Positions 7,532-15,637 of a stretch of DNA of 35,135 nucleotides are shown piece by piece. The DNA lies in assembly GCF_020731285.1 (NCBI RefSeq), contig NZ_JAJFOW010000056.1, positions 1 through 35,135 of the forward strand. The letters run 5' to 3'. The DNA is from Cohnella baijiui (GTDB lineage Bacteria > Bacillota > Bacilli > Paenibacillales > Paenibacillaceae). Within the stretch, counting starts at the first letter, position 1; the number at the start of each line of letters is the position of its first letter. The notes beneath the pieces were generated by a model that had not been told where the DNA came from, did not search any database, and saw nothing but the letters and a program-made list of their open reading frames with translations. The position numbers were made by a program, and so were the translations under genes.

Positions 7532-9364
7532 TCAGGATTCGGCGTACTCGACGACGACCATGACCCAATAGCGCAGTTTGGGAATCGTCAGCTTCAACGT
7601 TCCGTCCGTCTGCTCGAAGTCCAGCGGCACGGCCGATCCGCCATAGTAGTCCGGCGACGCCAGCCAAGCCTTCTCGGCCCGTCTGTCGGTCCGGATCGCG
7701 AGACGAAGCGCCTCCCGCTCGGCCGGCTCCGCCTGTCGGCCGTCCGTATCGTTCCAGTTCATCGTCGTCGCGTTCGCGAAGTTGATCAGATGGATCATCT
7801 CCCGCCGGTCCTTGCGCTTCGCGAACGTCCAGATCTTGCCCGCTTCGGCTTCGCCGGACAGTTCCGCGCCTCCATCCGCCGTCGCTTCGAGCGCCATATC
7901 CTCCGCTCCGTCCCGCAGCAGATTCTGGTAAGCCGTCAGGAAGTCGTAGTAGACGATCAGCTGTCGCTCGAGCGCCGGCGTCACGGACAGGTTGCGATGC
8001 GGAAAATACTCTTTGGACAGCAGATTTTCCCCCAGCTCCAGATGGGCGCCGCCGGAAGCGAATACGACCGCGTCTGCGATCAGGATGCCAGGCGCGTTGA
8101 ATTCGCCCTTGTTGTCGGACAAATCGTAGTTCATATAGGCGGCGAGCACCGTGTTCAGCCGGCCGTCAGAAAGCTTGCGGTTCTGATCGATGATCATCTT
8201 CAAATGCTTGTACTGCGGGTGACCTTCCCACACCTCTGTATACAGGAACTTGACCGGCGCCTGCTTGGCGAGATAGGGCTGGCCGAACTGGCCGACCGCG
8301 TTCATAACGTAGTCGACGTCGACCGAACGTTTGGCCGCTTGCAGGAACGGCGCGTACGTCGCGGCCAGATTTACGCTTTTGCCCTCCGCGTTCCAGCGGG
8401 CGCCCCGGTCACCCAACTGGTCGACGTGCCATCCGTCGAACGGCAGCAGCCGGAACGTCTCCCGTTCCTTGGCGAAGAGGTACCGCTGCCAGTCCGGATT
8501 CGACGGGTCCTGAAGGAGCAGATCGCTCGCCCAGCTTTCCGGCAGCGGATGACGGTCCTGCGTCTCGCCCGTCGGGTCCTTGAACAGCCCCCACTCTCGG
8601 CGCACGCCGTCCCGTTCGGCGTCCTCGTAAGCCCCGAACAGCAGATTGTAGTTCATTGCCTTCATATTGCGATCATGGGCGAGCGCGATGTAATCTTGCA
8701 CCGTTTCCAGCGACACCTCTCGCCCCGCGATATCCGTCCAGACGTCGGCAGGCTCCCCCGAGGGGCCGGTCTTGACCGGGTCGTGGTGCTTCCACTGCCA
8801 GTCGTAGAATTGCAGGCCGTTCAGGTGATAGCGATTCAGACGGTCCACGACGGCCTCGCGGTCTTCGCGGCGCATCGTCATGAAGTCGGCGAGATAGCCG
8901 TACCGGGGGAACTTGCCCCAATCGGAGGAGACGTCGACCGCGATATTTCGACGGTCGGCCGCCTTGCCGTCGCGCAACAGGAAGATTTCCGCCAAATAGC
9001 CGGTATAATCGTCCGACGGAGGCCGCCACTCCCACTGCAGTTTGGAGGCTTCCCGCACCGGGATCTCCGTCTCCTCGACGACGTCGTTCAGGTGTTTGTA
9101 TCGGACGAGTAGCCGATCCTGGCGTCCCGCCGCGCTCAGCTTCAGCGCGAACCGAACGGATTCGCCCGGCGCATAGCGGGCTTTGTCCGTCGAGACTGCG
9201 CCGAGAAGCTCGGCTTCGGGTGTCTTCAGGACGGAAATCGTTTCGCGCCGCTCGCAGGCGGCGAGGGAGCCGCACAGCGTCAGCGCGGCTGCGAGCAGTC
9301 CCGCCTTTCGAAGCCGCCGCGCTTGTGTGGCGCCGCGGTTGTTCGCAACGTTTTTGAGGAACAT
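7532..9364 (-). CDS. GH66-like lipoprotein (dextranase / cycloisomaltooligosaccharide glucanotransferase family)
   Basis: The 610-residue protein starts with a lipoprotein signal (LTLCGSLAAC, lipid Cys37), then an Ig-like domain (about 45-145), then a TIM-barrel region with FYDWQWKHH (186-194), FDGWHVDQLG (309-318) and YTEVWEG (375-381), and a C-terminal beta domain. These blocks match glycoside hydrolase family 66, whose members cleave dextran or make cyclic isomaltooligosaccharides. Asp315 is the likely nucleophile and Glu377 or Glu380 the acid/base. It is shorter than typical family members, and I see no CBM35-like insertion of the kind found in cyclising enzymes, which favours hydrolysis. 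AAGGAG precedes the start. It sits 30 bases after the permease gene in the same operon, held on the outer face of the membrane next to the importer. Confidence 0.8.
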   Translation of the reverse strand: MFLKNVANNRGATQARRLRKAGLLAAALTLCGSLAACERRETISVLKTPEAELLGAVSTDKARYAPGESVRFALKLSAAGRQDRLLVRYKHLNDVVEETEIPVREASKLQWEWRPPSDDYTGYLAEIFLLRDGKAADRRNIAVDVSSDWGKFPRYGYLADFMTMRREDREAVVDRLNRYHLNGLQFYDWQWKHHDPVKTGPSGEPADVWTDIAGREVSLETVQDYIALAHDRNMKAMNYNLLFGAYEDAERDGVRREWGLFKDPTGETQDRHPLPESWASDLLLQDPSNPDWQRYLFAKERETFRLLPFDGWHVDQLGDRGARWNAEGKSVNLAATYAPFLQAAKRSVDVDYVMNAVGQFGQPYLAKQAPVKFLYTEVWEGHPQYKHLKMIIDQNRKLSDGRLNTVLAAYMNYDLSDNKGEFNAPGILIADAVVFASGGAHLELGENLLSKEYFPHRNLSVTPALERQLIVYYDFLTAYQNLLRDGAEDMALEATADGGAELSGEAEAGKIWTFAKRKDRREMIHLINFANATTMNWNDTDGRQAEPAEREALRLAIRTDRRAEKAWLASPDYYGGSAVPLDFEQTDGTLKLTIPKLRYWVMVVVEYAES

Positions 9365-9394
9365 CCGTTTTCTCCTTGTCGCCTTTTCGCCGGT

Positions 9395-10228
9395 TCAGCC
9401 TTTGACGCCGCCTTCGTTAAACCCGGACTGCACGAACTTTTTCTGGAACGCCATATAGATGAGAATAACCGGCAGCAAGGCGATCATCGACGCGGCGAAG
9501 ATTTGTCCGTAATTGGTGGCGTACTTGTCGTTGAACATCAAGATCGCGATCGGCAGCGTCCGCAGCGCTTCGCTCTTGATCAGCGTGAGCGCGAGGAAGT
9601 ACTCCTCCCACGTGCCCTGGAAAATAAAAATGGCGAGCGTCCCCATCGCGGGAAGCGACTGCGGCAGATAGATGTTCCAGAAGATGCGCCAGCTGCCGCC
9701 GCCGTCGATGAGCACGGACTCCTCCAGCTCCTTCGGAATGCTCTCGAAGAAGCCTCTCAGAAAAAACATGTTGCCCACGACGCCGCCCGCGATATAAACG
9801 AGCCACAGCCCCCAATACGTATTCACGAGGCCGAGGCCTTTGATGGTGACGAACTGCGGGATGATGTTGATGACCCCGGGAATCATCATCGTCAGAAGGA
9901 AGATCCGGAAGACGAACTCTTTGCCGGGAAACGGAAACCGGGAAAACCCGTACGCCGTCAGCGCGCCCAAAAAAAGCGAGCCGACCATGGCGACCGACGT
10001 GACGATGACGCTGTTCATGAAATAGGTCGTAAAGTGGTTTTTGTTCCATACCGTCTCGTAATTGGCGAAATTGGGCGTGACGTGGAACACCTCGTTCGGC
10101 TTGGGGAGCGTGTTCGTGCCCAGGAAAAAGGTCGTCAGGATCATGTAGACAAACGGGAACAGGAACAGAAGAGCGCCGACGAGAATGACCGCGTATACCG
10201 CGGTTTTGCCGAGCAGCGAAGTTTGCAT
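9395..10228 (-). CDS. Carbohydrate ABC transporter permease, MalG-type
   Basis: The 277-residue inner-membrane protein has six predicted hydrophobic helices and the ATPase-contacting EAA loop EELEESVLIDGGGSWRIFWN (about 190-209), followed by the usual LP. It pairs with the MalF-type permease encoded 13 bases upstream. TAGGAGG precedes the ATG at 10228. With the lipoprotein at 11257-12576 it forms a sugar importer; no ATPase gene lies in the locus, so it probably uses a shared MsmX-type ATPase. Confidence 0.95.
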   Translation of the reverse strand: MQTSLLGKTAVYAVILVGALLFLFPFVYMILTTFFLGTNTLPKPNEVFHVTPNFANYETVWNKNHFTTYFMNSVIVTSVAMVGSLFLGALTAYGFSRFPFPGKEFVFRIFLLTMMIPGVINIIPQFVTIKGLGLVNTYWGLWLVYIAGGVVGNMFFLRGFFESIPKELEESVLIDGGGSWRIFWNIYLPQSLPAMGTLAIFIFQGTWEEYFLALTLIKSEALRTLPIAILMFNDKYATNYGQIFAASMIALLPVILIYMAFQKKFVQSGFNEGGVKG

Positions 10229-10241
10229 GCGCGCCTCCTAG

Positions 10242-11171
10242 TTAGAACATTCTCTGCTTGCCGATCTTGGCCATCTGCGAATAGGTGAGGAGAAAGACCA
10301 TGATCCCCATCATGAAGCCCATCGCCGCCGCGGGGCCGAACTTGAGATGTTCGAACGCCTGGGTGTAGATGAGGCTCGGGATGACCTGCGTCTGATCCAT
10401 CGGCCCGCCTTTGGTGATGAAGTACACTTGCGGAAAAAAGCCGAACGCCCCGTTCACAAGGTTGATCAGGACGAAGACGCTGATCGGCTTCAGCAGCGGA
10501 ATCGTGATGCGCCAGAAGCGCTGGCCCGCATTTGCCCCGTCGATATCCGCCGCCTCGTACAGATCCTTGGGCACGCCTTGCAGCGCGGCCAAATAAATGA
10601 CGACGCCCCACCCGACCGTCTTCCAAATATGAAACAGCCAGATCATGACCATCGCGGACCAATAGTTGCTGCGCCAGGAAATCGCCTTCGGCAGCAAACC
10701 GAGCTTTTGATGCAGGATATAGTTCACGAAGCCGCCGTCGCCGTCCGCGAATAAATATTTGAACAGCAGGGCGATAATGATCCACGACGTCACGATCGGC
10801 AAATAGTAGATCGTCCGAAAGACGATCTTGTACTTGACGAACTTGGCGTTGATGAGCACCGCGAACAGAATCGCCAGAAACCAATTGACCGGCACCGTGG
10901 CGACGACGTTCAGAAACGTGTTGCGAAGCGCGATCCAAAACTTGCCGTTCGGGTCCTCGAACACTTTGGCGTAATTGTCGAAGCCGACCCACGCGTTCGT
11001 GGCGTTCGGCATGATGCTGAAATTTTGGAAGCTGATCAGGACGTTTTTGATCATCGGATAGAGAACGAAAACCGCCGTTCCGATCAGCCCCAGCGCGATA
11101 TAGGGCAGGACCGCCATCCACTGCCGCAGCCCGACCGCGAACCTGCTTTTGCTCGGGGACACCGCGTCCAC
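10242..11171 (-). CDS. Carbohydrate ABC transporter permease, MalF-type
   Basis: The 309-residue protein has six hydrophobic helices and the EAA loop PKDLYEAADIDGANAGQRFW followed by ITIPLLKP. The reading frame starts at a GTG (11171-11169). GAGAGGAG lies almost directly before it, a spacing shorter than ideal, so a slightly different start is possible; an internal ATG 18 codons later has no visible ribosome binding site. It is the second gene of the importer operon, 85 bases after the solute-binding protein gene and separated from it by a strong hairpin. Confidence 0.93.
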   Translation of the reverse strand: MDAVSPSKSRFAVGLRQWMAVLPYIALGLIGTAVFVLYPMIKNVLISFQNFSIMPNATNAWVGFDNYAKVFEDPNGKFWIALRNTFLNVVATVPVNWFLAILFAVLINAKFVKYKIVFRTIYYLPIVTSWIIIALLFKYLFADGDGGFVNYILHQKLGLLPKAISWRSNYWSAMVMIWLFHIWKTVGWGVVIYLAALQGVPKDLYEAADIDGANAGQRFWRITIPLLKPISVFVLINLVNGAFGFFPQVYFITKGGPMDQTQVIPSLIYTQAFEHLKFGPAAAMGFMMGIMVFLLTYSQMAKIGKQRMF

Positions 11172-11191
11172 TCTCCTCTCGGAAGCTTAGG

Positions 11192-11237
11192 GGCGGCCGA
11201 CCGTCCTGCGCGTTAGCCGCAAGCGCGGACGGCCGCC
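11192..11237 (-). other. Intercistronic hairpin between solute-binding protein and permease genes
   Basis: Arms GGCGG, CCGTCC and GCGC (11192-11211) pair with GCGC, GGACGG and CCGCC (11223-11237), with a small asymmetry (CCGA) and a one-base bulge. There is no T-tract. On the minus strand this stem lies between the stop of the solute-binding protein gene and the start of the MalF-type gene. Such stems commonly protect the upstream message and help raise the binding protein above the permeases; that role is inferred here. Confidence 0.6.
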
Positions 11238-11256
11238 GATTAGCGGGCTGTCTGGC

Positions 11257-12576
11257 TTATTTCAAGAGCGCGTCGATCTGCTTGACAGCTTCGTCCAGCG
11301 CTTCCTTCGGCTGTTTTTCGCCGCGGATCGCTTTTTCGAAGCTCAGATTGAAGATGCCCTCCATCTCGCCCCACTGCGGGATCGGCGTCCGCGGCAGCGC
11401 CGTCTCGAGCTGCTGGACGAACTCGCCCACGAACGGGATGTCCATGCTCTTCATCGCTTCGGCCGCCGCTTTGTTGGACGGGATGAGGCCGACCTCGGCC
11501 ATCATTTTCTGCGGCTCCTCCGTCATCATCCATTGGGCGAACGTCCAGGCTTCCTTCGGATGCTTGGAGTTCGCGAACACGACGAGGTCCTCCCCGCCGA
11601 TGACCGACCGGCTTCCGCCAGCGCCCGCCGGCATCAGGCCGCGCATGGTTTCCGCCATCGGATCGAACTTCGCATCCTTCTCGTTCATGAGAATGCTGTA
11701 GAACCAGGGACCGTCGTCCGTCATCAGATATTCGCCGCTCTTCAGGCCGTCCCAGGTACCCGGTTCGCCACCCAGCATCGTCGGGATGATGAGTCCTTTT
11801 TGGTTCCACGACACGATCGTCTCGAGCGCTTTCACGCTTTCCGGGCTGTTCAGGTACCCGTCCGCTTTCGTATAGTCGGCGTTCGTGATTTGGCCGCCGA
11901 GGCTCCAGAACCACGGTGCCAGCCCCCACGCGTTCACGCCCGACACGCCGAGCCCGAACTTGCCTTTTCCCTTCAGCGTCTCGGCCGCCTTCACCAATTC
12001 GTCCATCGTTTTCGGCGCTTCGGCGAGCCCCGCTTCCGCCAACGTCTTTTTGTTGTAGATGGCGACCTTCGTATTCGTATTGACGGGGACGCCATAGTAC
12101 TCGCCATTAAACAGATTGGTGGCGAGCGGTCCGTCAAAGACGTTCGCCTTCACCTCGTCGAAGCCCTCGAAGTCGCTCAGCTTCGCGAGCGCGCCTTGCG
12201 AGGCGAACTCGGGAACCCATACGATGTCCATGCGCATCAGATCCGGCGCGGCGTCTCCCGCCACCCCTGCGATCACCTGCTGCTTCAGCCCCTCGTATGG
12301 CATTCGGGTCAGCTGCAGCTCGATATTCGGATACGCCGCCTCGAACGCCGGCTTGATTTTTTCCGTCAGCACCTTTTCTTCTTGATCGCTATAGGTGTGC
12401 CAGTATTCGAGCTTCACGCGATCCTTCGGCGCGGGCGCCGCGGTACCGCTGGCGGACGGCGCGCTCGCGCCCGGACTCGACGCCGAATCGCCACCGTTTC
12501 CGCTGCCGCAGGCGGTTAGCGAAACCGCGAGCGCCGCCGCGAGCACCCCGCCGACCGCTTTCATGCTGATCCCCAT
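11257..12576 (-). CDS. Extracellular solute-binding lipoprotein, carbohydrate ABC transporter (first gene of locus 1)
   Basis: The 439-residue protein has a signal peptide ending in the lipobox AVSLTAC, a Ser/Ala/Pro/Gly-rich tether, and a MalE-like fold with LEYWHTYSDQEEK, RMDIVWVPEFAS, VPVNTNTKVAIYN, DDGPWFYSILMN and IGGEDLVV. It captures an oligosaccharide outside the cell for the two permeases that follow. Two starts are possible: ATG at 12576 (GGGAG about 11 bases upstream) or ATG at 12564 (GGGGA about 5 bases upstream); the signal peptide is intact either way. A TTGACA-like sequence on the minus strand (12669-12664) might belong to the promoter, but I find no good -10 partner. It is paralogous to the protein at 2704-4065. 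Confidence 0.95.
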   Translation of the reverse strand: MGISMKAVGGVLAAALAVSLTACGSGNGGDSASSPGASAPSASGTAAPAPKDRVKLEYWHTYSDQEEKVLTEKIKPAFEAAYPNIELQLTRMPYEGLKQQVIAGVAGDAAPDLMRMDIVWVPEFASQGALAKLSDFEGFDEVKANVFDGPLATNLFNGEYYGVPVNTNTKVAIYNKKTLAEAGLAEAPKTMDELVKAAETLKGKGKFGLGVSGVNAWGLAPWFWSLGGQITNADYTKADGYLNSPESVKALETIVSWNQKGLIIPTMLGGEPGTWDGLKSGEYLMTDDGPWFYSILMNEKDAKFDPMAETMRGLMPAGAGGSRSVIGGEDLVVFANSKHPKEAWTFAQWMMTEEPQKMMAEVGLIPSNKAAAEAMKSMDIPFVGEFVQQLETALPRTPIPQWGEMEGIFNLSFEKAIRGEKQPKEALDEAVKQIDALLK

Positions 12577-12738
12577 TTCTTTTCGAGCTCCCTTCAGAAT
12601 GGACTTCTCCGTCAGTATGACGCCGATTCCGCCGCCTCGAAACCGCTTGCCATACTGCGATGGTGTCAAATATCACGATGATGCGGCGGCGCGTCGCACC
12701 GAAGACTACACGAGGTGCTTTTTATTGCGCCATCCGGC

Positions 12739-12785
12739 CAAATAAAAGACACCCCGGCAGCGGAGAGGCGCTCCGTGCCGGGGTG
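12739..12785 (-). terminator. Rho-independent terminator of the APH-GNAT gene
   Basis: The arms CACCCCGGCA (12750-12759) and TGCCGGGGTG (12776-12785) form a perfect 10-bp stem, extended by CGGAG/CTCCG inside. Read on the minus strand, the stem is followed by TCTTTTATTTGG. It lies about 55 bases after the stop of the gene that ends at 12841. Confidence 0.9.
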
Positions 12786-12840
12786 CGTTTAGGACGATAT
12801 GCGGTTCGCGGAAACAGGGGGTATCGGAGAGGAGAAACGG

Positions 12841-14130
12841 TCAGGCTTCGTCCCCCAGCCGCAAAACAAATTCCTCGATCTCTTCGCCGCGCGCGTTCGC
12901 GAAGCCGCGATCCTCGCCGACGATGGAGAAGCCGTTTCGCGCGAGCACCCGAAGCGAGGCGGCGTTGTCCTTGGCCGCGCGGGCGAACAGCGGGCGCGTC
13001 CCGTACGCCTTCAGAAACAGAGCCAGACCGGCCGTCGCGACGCCTCGCCCCCAATAGTCGCGGCCGATCCAGTAAGCGATCATCATGCCTTCCTCCGACG
13101 GAAAAGCGAGCACGTTACCCGCAACTTCGCCTTCGAACAGGATGGTCCTCGCCGCGTGCCGCTCCCCGTTTAACACCCGCTGCCAGCGGGCGTCGAACGC
13201 GCTCCTGTCGTGCGGATCCTGGGCGGTAAAAGCGGCCATCCGATTAGCCTCCGCGTCTCGTTGATGGGCAAAGAAAACCGGCAGGTCCTCACGCTCCACG
13301 GGCCGTAGCGCCACGCCCGCCGGCTCGTCCGCAGCGGCGAGCTGCTCCCGGACAAACGCCAGTACCGCGAGACACTCCGGCTCGGGCAGTCCTTCGACCA
13401 ATCTCGCGGCCGCCACGGGCAAAAACCAATCATCGATGTCGTCCCGCTTCAACCTCGCCCCCTCCAAATAGCTCGCCAGGTACGCGTCCCGGATGCGCAG
13501 CCGCATCCGGTCAAGCGTTTCGCGCACCGACGCCGGGAGGTCGTCCGGCATCGTCCCGAAGGTCAGCAGCAGCCACGTCCGCGCGACGTCTCCTGCCGGA
13601 TGGCCCCGCAGGCCGTTCGACCAGTCGATGATCCAGGCGCGGCTGCCGAGCATGATATTGTCCGGATGGTAGTCGCCGTGACAGAGCGCGGTCGCGGAAG
13701 GCAGCTCCGAAAGCATGGCGAGAAGACGGTTCTTTTCGTGCTCTTCCAACCGGTCGGCGTGACGAATCCGGCCGGCCAAATAGCCCTTCTGGTCCGGGAG
13801 CCCGGCCGTTTCCGGCACCTCGCATGCGTGCACGGCGAGATGCAGCTCGGCCATTCGGCGGGCATACACGTCCAACGACGCCGGCTCGGCGACCATGCGG
13901 CGCAGCATCGGATCGCCTTCGATTCGCTCGAAGACGATGCCCCAAGCGCCATCCCGCTCTTCGATTCCGAATACATGCGGCACGTCCAAGCCCGCTTCCG
14001 CGGCATACCGGCTGACCCGGTATTCGTTGCGGACTTCGCTCTCCGGCAAAAACGGGCGGTACCGTTTCCAGACGCGGTCCGACCCGAGCGCGTGAACGGT
14101 CGCGGTTCGGCCTTCTCCGATCAGTTGCAT
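12841..14130 (-). CDS. Fusion of an aminoglycoside phosphotransferase-like kinase and a GNAT acetyltransferase
   Basis: The 429-residue protein joins two enzyme domains. Residues 1 to about 265 form an APH/choline-kinase fold with the Brenner motif HGDYHPDNIML (151-161, catalytic Asp153) and the metal-binding Asp169 in IIDWSNG. Residues about 273-429 form a RimJ/RimL-type GNAT domain with the acetyl-CoA loop YWGRGVAT (359-366) and the late block DNAASLRVLARNGFSIVGE. The substrate is unknown; it could be a small molecule or an aminoglycoside-like compound, but family membership alone does not show resistance. AAAGGAG precedes the start. It is monocistronic, with its own promoter and terminator. 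Domain order is the reverse of the known AAC(6')-APH(2'') bifunctional enzyme. Confidence 0.9.
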   Translation of the reverse strand: MQLIGEGRTATVHALGSDRVWKRYRPFLPESEVRNEYRVSRYAAEAGLDVPHVFGIEERDGAWGIVFERIEGDPMLRRMVAEPASLDVYARRMAELHLAVHACEVPETAGLPDQKGYLAGRIRHADRLEEHEKNRLLAMLSELPSATALCHGDYHPDNIMLGSRAWIIDWSNGLRGHPAGDVARTWLLLTFGTMPDDLPASVRETLDRMRLRIRDAYLASYLEGARLKRDDIDDWFLPVAAARLVEGLPEPECLAVLAFVREQLAAADEPAGVALRPVEREDLPVFFAHQRDAEANRMAAFTAQDPHDRSAFDARWQRVLNGERHAARTILFEGEVAGNVLAFPSEEGMMIAYWIGRDYWGRGVATAGLALFLKAYGTRPLFARAAKDNAASLRVLARNGFSIVGEDRGFANARGEEIEEFVLRLGDEA

Positions 14131-14246
14131 GTGCGATCGCTCCTTTGCCTCTTTCGTCTCCTACTTTTTCTCGCCCGAACGCGCCGAATCCTTCCTGCAG
14201 ACGCATCCGCCCACGCGCGCTGCACATAGGACTTCGGATTCGATCA

Positions 14247-14275
14247 ATTATCTTTATACCCCCGGAAGAAAACAA
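14247..14275 (-). promoter_or_regulatory. Candidate sigma-A promoter for the APH-GNAT gene
   Basis: On the minus strand TTGTTT (14275-14270), a 17-base spacer and GATAAT (14252-14247) make a plausible housekeeping promoter about 117 bases upstream of the start codon at 14130. Confidence 0.5.
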
Positions 14276-14279
14276 TAAA

Positions 14280-14308
14280 TATACAATATCAATTTGGCGG
14301 AATATACT
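14280..14308 (+). promoter_or_regulatory. Candidate sigma-A promoter for the citrate synthase gene
   Basis: TATACA (14280-14285), a 17-base spacer and TATACT (14303-14308). The -10 is good and the -35 weak, which suggests activation or weak basal use. The AT-rich stretch is unusual for this GC-rich window and is shared with the divergent promoter. Confidence 0.45.
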
Positions 14309-14363
14309 GTCTTCAAATCGAAATCGCTCGTAGTTCACCGGGCGGAAGGAGATGCATAGACGT

Positions 14364-15464
14364 ATGGCGAAAACGACGGGACTCGAAGGCGTCGTCGCGG
14401 CCGAGACGAACATCGGCTACGTGGACGGCGAGCAAGGCCGGTTGGTGTACCGGGGATATGAAGTCAAGGAGTTGGCCGTCTCCCGCCGCTACGAAGAGGT
14501 CGCTTGCCTGCTCTGGCACGGCGCGCTGCCCGAACCGGGCGCGCTGCCGATCCTTCAGGCGCGCTTCGCAAGGCAGCGGGAGTTGCCGTCCGCGATTCGA
14601 GCGCTGCTCGACGCGCTGCCGGCCTCCGTCGGCGTGATGGCCGCAATCCAGGCGGCGACGGCCGTGATCGGCGAGACGGAAGGCTGGACGTGGCCGCCTT
14701 CCGCCGCGCAAGCGGAGCGGCTGACCGCCTTCCTGCCGACGCTCGTCGCCTATCGCGCGCGCTCGGCGGCGGGGCTCGCGCCCGTCGCGCCGGATCCGAC
14801 GCTCGGTCATGCGGCGAACTTCCTTTATATGCTGAATGGCATGCGCCCCGCGGACGCGCAAACCGAGGCGTTGAACGCCTACCTCATTCTAACGATGGAG
14901 CACGGCTTGAACGCTTCCACCTTCGCCGGACGCGTCGTCCTTTCGACCCAATCCGATCTGGGAGCGGCGGTCAGCGGAGCCGTCGGCGCGATGAAAGGAC
15001 CGCTGCACGGCGGAGCCCCGTCGGAAGTGCTGGCGATGCTGGATGATATCGGAACGCCCGAACGCGCCGAGCCTTGGATACGCGAGATGCTGGTCCGCGG
15101 AGAGAGGCTGATGGGGTTCGGCCATCGCATTTACAAGACGGAAGACCCGCGCGCCGCGGCGCTGCGTGTCGTCGCCTCCCGGCTCGCCGGAAACGATCCC
15201 GCCTTCGATCTCGCCATGCGGGTCGAAGACGTCGCGATCCGCCTGCTCCAAGCCTACAAGCCGGGCCGGAAGCTGTACACGAATGTCGAATTTTATGCCG
15301 CCGCCATCCTTCGCGCGCTGGCTATGCCGCCCGAGCTGTTCACCCCTACGTTTACGATCGGACGCGTCGCGGGCTGGACCGCGCACCTGCTGGAGCAGGC
15401 GAGCGACAATCGTATCTTCCGTCCGCAATCCGTCTATATCGGCCCCTTCCATGGCAATCTTTAA
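14364..15464 (+). CDS. citA: Citrate synthase, CitA-like
   Basis: The 366-residue enzyme condenses acetyl-CoA and oxaloacetate to citrate in the cytoplasm. Active-site blocks are present: EHGLNAS (first His), GAMKGPLHGGAP (substrate loop), MGFGHRIYK (second His) and TNVEFYAAAI, where the third catalytic acid is Glu instead of the Asp found in the main TCA enzyme. Length and these blocks resemble the minor Bacillus subtilis citrate synthase CitA, so a 2-methylcitrate synthase role is possible but less likely. The start at 14364 is preferred because it begins the conserved GLEGVVAAET segment and AAGGAG lies 12 bases upstream; an in-frame ATG at 14352 sits directly against that site. It is divergent from the APH-GNAT gene. 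Confidence 0.85.
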   Translation: MAKTTGLEGVVAAETNIGYVDGEQGRLVYRGYEVKELAVSRRYEEVACLLWHGALPEPGALPILQARFARQRELPSAIRALLDALPASVGVMAAIQAATAVIGETEGWTWPPSAAQAERLTAFLPTLVAYRARSAAGLAPVAPDPTLGHAANFLYMLNGMRPADAQTEALNAYLILTMEHGLNASTFAGRVVLSTQSDLGAAVSGAVGAMKGPLHGGAPSEVLAMLDDIGTPERAEPWIREMLVRGERLMGFGHRIYKTEDPRAAALRVVASRLAGNDPAFDLAMRVEDVAIRLLQAYKPGRKLYTNVEFYAAAILRALAMPPELFTPTFTIGRVAGWTAHLLEQASDNRIFRPQSVYIGPFHGNL

Positions 15465-15496
15465 CCGACTTTCCGAACGGCACGGACAAATGGAAG

Positions 15497-15524
15497 CCCC
15501 CTCCAGCGTTCGCGCTGAAAGGGG
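15497..15524 (+). terminator. Possible terminator after the citrate synthase gene
   Basis: The arms CCCCCTCCAGCG and CGCTGAAAGGGG flank a TTCG tetraloop, with 10 of 12 positions paired. The downstream T-tract is weak (GTATATTT about 15 bases on), so termination efficiency is uncertain. Confidence 0.4.
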
Positions 15525-15637
15525 TCGGAAAGGTCCGTATATTTCCCCGCCGACTTTTGTCCATGCGAGAAGGAAGATGCAGCAGAACGCCGAATACTAG
15601 AATTCAACCTGTCTCTTCAAGCTGGCGTGGGGGAACC

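Noticed and set aside
12664..12669. TTGACA on the minus strand as -35 for the first solute-binding protein gene
   Set aside because: No acceptable -10 box lies 16-18 bases downstream, so I mention it in the gene entry but do not list it as a promoter.
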